Positions 19,077 through 27,164 of a DNA stretch of 27,164 bases are shown piece after piece. The notes under the pieces are model-generated. The model did not search any database and was not told the DNA's origin. It worked only from the letters and a program-made list of their open reading frames with translations. This stretch comes from Rhizophagus sp. LPA8_4_AMF (Eukaryota > Glomeromycota > Glomeromycetes > Glomerales > Glomeraceae). Location: contig JADRCO010000745.1 in assembly GCA_021464525.1 (NCBI GenBank), forward strand, positions 1-27,164, read 5' to 3'. Position 1 is the first letter of the stretch; every line of letters begins with the position of its first letter. Position numbers and translations under genes: made by a program.

Positions 19077-22000
19077 TTATCTGAAAATTCCTGCAAATGT
19101 ATTCGATATAAAATTTTTTGATAGTGAATAATAGACTTCCTTATATCTATATACACCAGTTTGACTACGCTCTAATTTTATCTTTTTTAAAGTATGACCA
19201 TTGATTGGTAGATTGTACATTTGCTGTTCAAGATTGGCTATATCATTTGATGTAATTGTAGGCATGGAAGGATCATTATTTTCAATTGCTTTTTTAATAA
19301 CCTCAATTTGTTCCAAATAACTTCTTTTTGTAGCTTCAAGTCCCTTGAGAATTTCGTCATCATAGCGATTAGGATCGGCACTCTTTTTAATTTTTTCTTC
19401 GTTTATGAAATGATCCAGGTAGTCTGCATATGCATCATTAAAAGCGGCTATTGCATTTTGTCTCAAAAATTGCGCAAACTTTAAGCTAATTTTATTTATT
19501 GTATGCTGTTCTGTTTGCAGTTGAATTACTCTTTTTTGATAATCCTCTATAATTGCTTTTTTGGTTTCTTGATCTGATTTCTTTTTTGAAATCTGCAACT
19601 CTACATTTTGGTCGACAATTTTTTTAATGACTTTTTTATTCTCGTATGTAATGTGCATATGCTTATCCCATTTACAACCACAAACTTTACATTTTCCATC
19701 CGAATTCATAACTTGACATCTTTTCAGTGCTGGGTTGTTTACTTCGTTGCATGGAACACTGTCCAAATAATAACGATCTTGACAAACTGTTACATAATTT
19801 ATCTTGCTAATATTAGTTTGTTCAATTTGAATTGATTCGACACAACTAATGCTGGTGCACACAACTCTGGGATATTCAAATAATACTGGTTCAAGATCTA
19901 TTTGTGGAATGTATAGTTGATCTTTAAGTTCTTCTATAGTTTGATTAGAATTTTCTATTTCATTTTGTTGTTCTTTAATTAACTTAATATTTGTCCGGAT
20001 AAGTTGTCCTATCTCTGCAAGTGGTCTATAAAGAAGTATCACTATATTTCTAGAATTGTTGAGCGAGTCTTTATTATCAAGGTTAATGTGAAATATGAAT
20101 CTTCAATATTAGAATGATCATGCATAAATTGTACAAGTCGATAGAGTATCTTTTACCATATGAGGTGGGCGTTCTACAAGATATAGGATGAGTCTCATAG
20201 ATTCATCCACGGATTTTTTCCAACTTTCTGCAAAATTTTGTTCATCTGCATCCGCAAATAATATACCTGGTTCTTTTAATGCCGCTAGAAATCTAAATGA
20301 CTCATTGTCGAAACAATATATTGTGTCTTGGCTTACTTTTATTTCAACACCAGATCGTTTTTTGAGCTCCCCAAGTTGTTTTTTAAGTGGTGGTAATGCA
20401 TCTCCTGGACGGTAGTATGTTCCTCTAGCATTAGTAAAGCAGAAGACAATATTATTCTTTGCGTTTCTGTGAAGGTGTGATAACAATTCTTGTATGCAAA
20501 ATCTGAATATTACATTTAACCGGGAATTGTTAGGCTTAAGAAATATGCATATTCCATTTAAATATCGGTGATGACTAATATGCTTTAGGATATTTTCAAA
20601 ATTTTTCTTATCTTGATCTAACCCTCTAGTATCAACTATTCCAGGAGTATCAATCAACCTTATTAGTTTGTTTCCAGCTGCATAGAAGACATAGCTTTTA
20701 CATTCTTGAGTTGATGACATTCCTACATTCTCTGATCGCTCATTTGAATCATCATTACCTATCTTAACTGTTCTCGTTTCATAATCATCGTCTATGATTG
20801 TGAATTTTGATGAGATTAATACTTCCAAGTTTCCAGATTTTGCTCCCTCTAGTGTATCAAATTTAAGATAATTAACGAAAGCATTTATAAAGGTTGACTT
20901 TCCTACACCAGTTTCTCCAAGTAATAATATATTTATTTCTTCTGGAGGTGCTGCTGGCAATAGACCAATAAGTGAGTTTGGTTCAAAAGTTACATATCCA
21001 ACATTGTGATAAGGACTATTGCACCTGAATTTACAATTAGTTATTTCACTTTCGCCACACCTGCAATAAAAATACTGATTATATCCATATTCTATATCCT
21101 GTTTACAATTGAAACATCTCCAATTGAAAATAGTATGTGGACAATCGACGTGTGGACAAGGTATTGCTAATCTCATTTTATCACTAGGATCACCTTTTGG
21201 TCTTGAATTGGATACATCAAACTTAACAAGATTTGATGTGAATAAAACTTTATTGTCATTATAATAGTCTTCACTCTTTAGTCTTCCATTAACATAGTAG
21301 CGAATTACTGGATAACCAGGGCCTTTTATCCAAGTACAAATTTTAGTGTCAACTATGAAGAATTTACACAACTTCTCATTTAAATTATATAAATCTCTGA
21401 ATGCCATATGTATTGGTGACGCATTACTATCAATGAAATCTTTATCAATAAGTATATAGATATAACCTTTTGGATTCTTACGCAGAATATGATCAATTGT
21501 CGAATCCTTGTCAAGATACTCTACTTTTTTTGTTTTAAGAGTAAGAACTAAGTCAGCCTTTGCAGATACTGATCGGTATCTATCAATGAACGCCATAATA
21601 GAACTCTTAGATAAGATACCTTTTTGAAATGGTTTTATTATGTCCTCAAGTTCGTAAATATAATCTTTCCCAGAACGTATTTTAACAAGATTTCCTGCAA
21701 GTTTCTTTCTAAGTTTTGCCTCCTCCAATTTAATTTCTTGTACATGATTGTTAATCTCATCAAAAGTCTTATCGGGTATGAGATTAGAGATAGATTTTGC
21801 ATCATTAAATAAATCATTGAGTCTTTGTTTTGGTTTCAATAAACCATCAATAACTTGCTCTATCTTTATAATAATTTCTTCACTTGATTCTGTTATCATA
21901 CTATTAAATGTGGTTCTCTGAGCGAATAGTTTCGCAAGTTCTGACAATGGATAAAGAATATACTCAACTGGAAATCCTTTCCCATTATTAAATTGTATGG

Positions 22001-22709
22001 CATATGAAGGAAGTTCTGTCATGACTTTCCTTACTTCATCAAAAGATTGAGGAAATTTCTTATTATGTGGAACAGCATCACCAAAAAGCTTTATAGATAA
22101 ATGATCCATAAGGTTAAGTTGATTCTTTTCAACGTTTATGTTATAATTTTCAGAGGAAAGTGACAATTGTTCGAAATAAGTCTTAAGCGCTGCATCAACT
22201 TGATGCATATCATCTTCATTCATGTTTTTACATTCAAATGATGCTATTACAGTAGCTCCCCATTTTATTCCTATTACGATGTGAGTGGCAACTGTGTTGC
22301 TAAATCCGTCAGTAGAAATACATGCTTTAACATCATCTCGATAAATGTTCAAATTTTCTTCAACTGTAGTCATTCTGTATATTAAATTACCTTTTACAGT
22401 TCTAAAACTATCTTTTACATCGCTTAAATACTTTCCTGAACCTTCTAAAGTAATCAGACCTACAAGAACGCTTAATTTTAGCTCAGCTTCAACGTCTAAC
22501 TTATTAAATTTTTCTACATATGAATCCTCATACTCATAGAATAATTCGCTATTGGGTATGTCAATTTGACTTAAGGAGTCATTTGGAAACGTTGCTTTCA
22601 ATATCGCAGTTCCACAAAATGTATCTCTCACGGCATTATATAGAGAGCCTATAAATGCGGCTCTTCCAAGAGACTTTCGTCGTATGATTTTATTTGCAGT
22701 GTTTATCAT
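19077..22709 (-). CDS. GTPase gene B: paralogue of gene A, interrupted near residue 860
   Basis: The start at 22709 (MINTANKIIRRKSLG) aligns with gene A's MDTANKVIRRKSLG; an ATG six codons upstream (22727) is less likely. From the preferred start the P-loop GETGVGKST is at 598-606, and an intact G3 DTPG at 687-690 is followed by the VDTRG stretch that gene A lacks. The first Cys-rich module has lost one Cys (CPHTIF instead of CPHTIC). A TGA at 20118 stops the frame inside a 75-bp insertion absent from gene A; the frame resumes at once and runs to 19077. Removing 20069-20134 as an intron gives 1188 residues, very close to A's 1179. Either the gene is active with a gained intron, or it is split and dying. 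Residues matching A's 999-1117 are identical at DNA level. Function as proposed for A. Confidence 0.75.
19255..19610 (-). other. 356-bp tract identical to gene A 8395-8750
   Basis: Every base matches over 356 bp in the coiled-coil region. There are 8 mismatches in the 54 bp on the 3' side of the gene (8341-8394) and 15 in one 60-bp block on the other (8761-8820). The sharp edges fit gene conversion between the two copies. Confidence 0.85.
20064..20138 (-). other. 75-bp insertion in gene B; possible 66-nt intron
   Basis: Gene A reads CTCTATCG directly followed by CTCAACAATTCTAG; gene B has 75 extra bases between. Within them, GTACAA (ending at 20134) to AATAAAG (20069) could be a 66-nt GT-AG intron with a CTAAT branch word, leaving nine exonic bases and keeping the frame. 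The donor lacks G at position +5 and the acceptor is AAG rather than CAG/TAG, so splicing is doubtful. If not spliced, an in-frame TGA truncates the protein after the GTPase domain. Confidence 0.5.
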
Positions 22710-22736
22710 TAGAAAGTTTGTTTGCAAACACTGCCG

Positions 22737-22802
22737 ATACAGAGTATGAAAATTATCATTTTAAGTAGTAGTTTTCATGTTGTGTAACATGTAACCTTAC
22801 AC
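22737..22802 (-). promoter_or_regulatory. Conserved 5' flank of GTPase gene B
   Basis: It matches 11773-11839 upstream of gene A with few changes, including GTGTAAGGTTACATG and ACACAACATG. Similarity ends sharply at 22802. Confidence 0.5.
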
Positions 22803-24596
22803 AATTCCTTGTGAATTTCAAAATAGTTACGTATTTCTATGATAGTCTAATATTCCATTTACTCATTTAATCTAGACAATATTTACGTGGTTTATGTATT
22901 TTTATTGTCATTTTTTTTTCTTTTATTATTAATAATCATAGATCTGCAATGAATATATATTTAATTGTTAAAAGCGAGCTTTTTTTTTTAAATTATATAT
23001 ATATATACACGTATATACAATATATTATTTAATACTTTACATTCCTTATATCTTAAGTAAATTAAGGTTCAATGATGAAAATTTAATCAGGTGGACCAGA
23101 GTTATCAAAAATTTTTTAACAAGTATGATTAACCTTCAATCGGTATCAGTTAAATCGGAATATTAATAAGTATACAAATATTATATTTCAATGAAAATGC
23201 AATTACATTTATTTGATGCAGATTTAAAATAACTTACGTAATATCATTTGAACTTCGCAATAATCAAATCATAGCAAGTACAGTATAGCGATTTATTGAT
23301 AAGAAAAGAATGTTTATAAACTAAGAATTTGAAATAGTCCTAGCGTTTAAATAATTTATAATAATGCTTTATTTACTATAAATATCTCGATCCTTTATTT
23401 TTTTGGACAATCTTAACGACTTAATTTCTCCAGTTTCACCGTCACTTTTTCCAACCATATGATTTTGTGGCGCATCAGCAGAACCTCTTCGATTTCTTTC
23501 TTTTTTTTTTATATTTAACAAAAGCTATAAAAAGTATAAAATTATCGAAGTTTAAAATAATTAATTAAAATATAAAATTTATTCAGACATATTTTTAACT
23601 ACCTGTATTATAATTATTAGAATTCTTTTTTCTTTATTGTGAAGAAAATATTAATTAACATTCTTTATTATTAATATTTATATAGTATCTCATTTATTTA
23701 TTTTTATAAAGATTTTCGGAATTATTAAATTTCTTTTTTACATATTATTTATTTAAATAAAGAAAAATGGAGAATACTGATAGCTAAATATCAATTTAAA
23801 TTTGATAAAAAAGATGAAAAAAAATTAAGATAATTGTAATGATTTATAATAGTTTAATATATCTTATCAATGATTGAAATAATGAAAAATTATAATATGC
23901 CGTATAGCAAACTCACATCGTGTAAGTTATTAAAATCCGCCGCAGTATAGCTAAATTAAAAACATAGCATATCTCAATTTTAGAATTTAGAGCTTTGTTT
24001 ATTTTATAATACTCGTTGTACCTATTAATTCTTTTAACAGTTTTTTTTAAAAAAAATATTTAGTATTGAGTCATACTCTAGAAATAAAGCTAATATTACA
24101 TTATATAACTTTATTGAATTTAATTATTTCAAAGTGCCTCCTTTTAGAAAAAGAGATTCTCATTCTCGCTTTTCAAAAAAGATGATAATGATAATGATGA
24201 AATTAAGAGCGTTACTTACATCAGGGAGGTATGAAGTATTAATAGGAATTTTAATTTCTTTTCTTTTTTTTAATATTAAATAAATTATATAGGAGAATAA
24301 TTTTTAGCGTAGTCAGTTTATAAGTTATTCATTCGAGTGAAATAACTAAATGGAAGATAACTGCAAATAAATTAAAACGACAGAAGTGTTCGTGAGCGGC
24401 GGGTTATTTTTTTTTTAAAAAAAATAAAATTAATCAATAATAACTTTTTATTATTACTGAATTTTTTTATTCATGTTAGATATATTAATCGTTTAGACCG
24501 TATTTTATTTTAATTAATTTCTTTTTTTTTTATTTGTTAGTTATTTTATTTAAAATTAATTAACTTTCATAAATCTGATCTAACAATTCAAGAAAA
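22803..24596. other. Mostly gene-free A+T-rich region
   Basis: It holds a TATATATATA/ACGTATATACA tract near 22995-23020 and several poly-T runs. Apart from the short coding-like piece at 23369-23523 I see nothing supportable. A small open stretch after a CTTTTAG at about 24138-24148 could be an upstream exon of the Myb-like ORF, but no joint is convincing. Confidence 0.5.
23369..23523 (-). pseudogene. Short basic coding-like fragment, possible last exon
   Basis: After a TTTTTATAG acceptor-like site the minus strand stays open to a TAA and encodes a basic, protein-like stretch (KERNRRGSADAPQNHMVGKS, then ETGEIKSLRLSKKIKDRD). There is no start codon before the internal Met. I do not recognise it; it may be the end of a lost gene. 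Confidence 0.22.
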
Positions 24597-24743
24597 ATGG
24601 CAATTGATGAACTTCAAGCTAATTCTAGTTATTCTAGGAAATGGACAGATATAGCCAAGGAAATATCATTAAATAAGAAAGATGAAAGAAGAACGGAAAC
24701 TCAAGTTAAAAATTATTGTACCAGTAAAAGAAAAAAATTATGA
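24597..24743 (+). CDS. 48-residue Myb/SANT-like ORF, probably a fragment
   Basis: From ATG 24597 a 48-codon frame ends in TGA. The stretch KWTDIAKEISLN followed by RRTETQVKNYCTSKRKKL looks like helices 2 and 3 of a Myb/SANT repeat (W..IA......RT..QV.N), the DNA-contacting half. Helix 1 with its leading Trp is missing, so an upstream exon is lost or unseen, or this is a relic. A candidate acceptor (CAATTCAAG) precedes the ATG. Confidence in the motif is moderate; that it is an expressed gene is doubtful. Confidence 0.35.
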   Translation: MAIDELQANSSYSRKWTDIAKEISLNKKDERRTETQVKNYCTSKRKKL

Positions 24744-26158
24744 TCATCATATTAATAATATTATGAATATAAGAAATCTCTTGAATTAAATTTGATAGTT
24801 CATTTACAAATTTTCTTTGATACAATTACATCGCTTAGTAAAATATACAGGCGACAGGTCAGGTGCAGATTTACTATTAGCTTTTTTCGGTGATAATTTC
24901 AGTCAGTATCTAAAAAGGCAATAAAATTTTCACCCGCATTATCTAAAAAGGAATGATTTACATGATTTTTTTCCCTTTCTTATTTTATTTTAAGCTACAA
25001 ATTCATATTTTTCGAATTTAACTGAACATATGACAAATTTTTTGGATATCTATATAGAAAGTCTCATTTAGATAAATAAATAGGTTGATATAAAATTCTT
25101 ATTGGACATATTATCAGGTAAATATATATTTTAACCGTTTAAAATCGCTATAAAATGTAAAAGAAAATATTTATTTGCTAAAGTTATCACTTATTTTGAT
25201 ATTTAATAAAATATAAGGCTCATTTACAAAATAAAATTATAAGGAAATCTACTAAAAAATACCGAATTTTAATTAAATTTAAAAATTAATTAAAGTGTAC
25301 ATGTTGTTTATCACACAATCTAGGATTTAATTCTGGCCGGTATAATTATTATAAACAAATAGAAAGAATGAATAATTACTTTTTTAATATAAATATTATA
25401 GTTACTGCAAGCATGATAAAAGATTTTAAATTATAAAAAAGCTCTTTCCTTTCGATCACTCGACCAAAAATTTTATGATCAAAAAAAATGGCAAAAAGTT
25501 TATATGAAAATATTACATACTTTATTATTTTGAGTCTCTTTTTATTAAAACAAAATTGTCATATTTTTTCATTATAGGTTATGTATGTTTTTTGAATTTT
25601 TTTTTCAAAGGCGTTTTACACAAAAAGTTGAAAAACGATAAAAAAGTCTAGGCTTTTTTTTTTTTGATAAAAAGTTCAACAAGAGTGTTAAATGTCAGTC
25701 GATAGTAGCACTCTATTCGACTTTTTATAAAATAAAAAGGACGGTTATATGACAAAGTTTTTTGACAAGAGAACATTTTAAAGATGGTTGCGGGTGGCGA
25801 AGTAAAGATGATATTCCATAAATGATCACCTTTGCAGATCCCTAAATCAATGATGATAAGAACGGAAAAAAAGTTCTATTGTCAAGTGGGAAAATTTTTA
25901 TTCGTAGCTACGTAATACTTAATTTTTTCAAATTATAGTTATTCAAAAAACGGTTTGAATTTTATATTAGTATGTGGCGTATGTAGTGCTTTATTATTTG
26001 TCTTTTACGTCTATATTGTTGGGGGTGTAGCATTTGATGATTTTCATGATTAGAAAATTTAAAAAACAAAGATTTTAAACTAAAAACAGTAATTTATATA
26101 ACACTAATTTTTTTTCTTTCTTTGTACATGTAACGTTGACTTGCATGCATATCATAAA
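24744..26158. other. Gene-free A+T-rich region
   Basis: No gene is supported on either strand. A less A+T-rich patch at 25780-25915 contains a short open stretch after a TTTGCAG acceptor-like site (MMIRTEKKFYCQVGKFL), too short to call. Poly-T and poly-A runs are frequent. Confidence 0.45.
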
Positions 26159-26170
26159 TTTAGGTAGTAC
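26159..26170 (+). promoter_or_regulatory. Conserved upstream motif of the right-hand kinase copy
   Basis: TTTAGGTAGTAC, 155-166 bp upstream of ATG 26325, is the same 12-mer found upstream of the left-hand kinase (949-960). Similar flanking words suggest a shared promoter inherited with the gene. Confidence 0.4.
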
Positions 26171-26324
26171 AACGTTGCCTTATGCACTGTAACATTCACT
26201 TTGGTTACAAATTACTATTTTAATATGTATAACTTCGGAGTTAAACCGCCGGTTTCAACCTTTTTTAAAAAAATTAATAACCATATTTTATAAAAGAATT
26301 TAAAGATGTATAACATATTTCATT

Positions 26325-27164
26325 ATGTCATTTTGTCAAAATAAATTAATTAATAATGCAATTAATAGATCATATGCATTAATAAATTACAATATCCATA
26401 TTGATACACACAAAAGATATGAATTTAGAAAACAAACAATTCTTGATGATGAATCACTTACGGAAAATGAAATCTGAAGCAATAAAATTACTAACTAAAA
26501 ATTATGATTATAACAAACTTCTTTTTAATGAAGGAACAAAAAGAATTTGTGAAAATTGTAACCAAGAATGTTTAGCTACAACATATTGTGAAATTTGTGT
26601 TCGAATTTATTTAAAAGCAAATTTTTCAAATTGGACATCTGGAAATGTTATTATTGATAATTTAATACAAGAATGTCAAATGAAAACAATTGCCCCACAT
26701 CTAATACCAGAATGGATTCCATATAATAATCTACAAAATATTGAATATCTAACAAAAGGTGGATTTTCAGAAATTTATACAGCAGTCTGGATTAATGGAT
26801 GTTTTATTGAATGGGATTCTAAAAAACAACAATTAAAAAGATTTGGAAGGCAAATTGTAATACTTAAAAGATTAGAAAATGTTGAAAATGCAAACCAAAG
26901 TTGGATTGAAGAGGTTTGTAATCAAAATATTAAAAAAAAATAAACTTTTTATTTAAAATTTTTTAATGGATTATTTTATAGGCTAAATCACATTTAAGTA
27001 TAAGCAATAAATGGGGTGATATTGTCCAATGTTATGGATTAACACAAGATCCATCAAATGGAAATTATATGCTTGTAATGAATAGATTGGATATAGATTT
27101 AAGAAAATATTTACAACAAAATCATAATCAACTTACATGGAAAGAAAGAATTCAAATTATTACT
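26325..27164 (+). pseudogene. Second expanded-family kinase copy, frameshifted near the N-terminus, 3' end outside window
   Basis: ATG 26325 lies in the same CATTATGTC context as the left-hand kinase and begins a matching N-terminus (INNAINRSYALINYN, then ESLTENE). A TGA at 26475 stops it after 50 codons. The family sequence resumes at once in the next frame (KSEAIKLLTKNYDYNKLLFN, then the zinc-type CENCNQEC and YCEICVR). Two bases appear to be missing in an A-rich spot at about 26470-26474. A 68-nt intron (26914-26981; GTTTGT to TTATAG) sits at the same place and phase as in the other copy. The second exon reads on to the window edge, through LDIDLRKYLQQNHNQLTWKE. The Gly loop KGGFSEIYTA and VILKRL are intact. 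An internal ATG (26419) could still give a protein lacking the first part. Confidence 0.72.

Larger units (their letters stand above)
18722..22802 (-). repeat. GTPase duplication, copy B (about 4.1 kb)
   Basis: It is the direct-orientation partner of about 7850-11839. It includes the shared 3' flank (ATTAATTTGGAACCAGGG at 18762), gene B, and the upstream block to 22802. Its left edge lies at the very end of the mini-exon array. Across the last third of the gene the two copies align with a constant offset of 10860 bp. Confidence 0.85.

Noticed and set aside
19608..20415. Plus-strand frames opposite GTPase gene B
   Set aside because: They are antisense shadows of the conserved minus-strand coding sequence, whose identity with gene A follows the minus-strand protein.

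Overview
The window looks like nuclear DNA of an arbuscular mycorrhizal fungus, most likely Rhizophagus or a close relative. This is judged from the very A+T-rich sequence, the short GT-AG introns with CTAAT-type branch sites, a kinase family with the N-terminal signature typical of the huge Glomeromycotina kinase expansion, and abundant transposon debris. Coding density is low. No tRNA, rRNA, CRISPR array or bacterial-type operon was seen.

Layout. (1) 1-818, minus: 5' part of a kinase gene that runs off the left end. (2) 3692-4291, plus: a small secreted protein with a Pro/Lys-rich tail. (3) 4432-7600: gene-free, with a 185-bp pogo-like MITE at 7171-7355. (4) 8205-11744, minus: GTPase gene A, an intronless 1179-residue protein. 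It has an N-terminal region resembling the MACPF-like part of stonustoxin-family proteins, then a Cys-rich zinc-type module, a P-loop GTPase domain, a second Cys-rich module and coiled coils. (5) 15743-17657: a decayed transposon with long inverted repeats. (6) 17790-18720, minus: a degenerate tandem array whose units look like mini-exons separated by introns. (7) 19077-22709, minus: GTPase gene B, a direct duplicate of A interrupted by a 75-bp insertion that may be a weak intron. (8) 24597-24743: a short Myb/SANT-like ORF. (9) 26325-27164, plus: a second kinase copy, frameshifted near its N-terminus, running off the right end.

The GTPase duplication spans about 4 kb (about 7850-11839 and 18722-22802) and includes shared upstream and downstream flanks. 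The copies differ over most of their length but are identical for 356 bp in the C-terminal coiled coil, which suggests recent gene conversion. Their lesions are complementary: A has lost the G3 glycine with four neighbouring residues, and B keeps that motif but carries the insertion.

The strongest candidates for something undescribed are the GTPase family with its pore-former-like N-terminal region, and the mini-exon array with a repeated hairpin that puts the presumed branch site in its loop. Everything here was read by eye; family names rest on motif recognition, not on a search.
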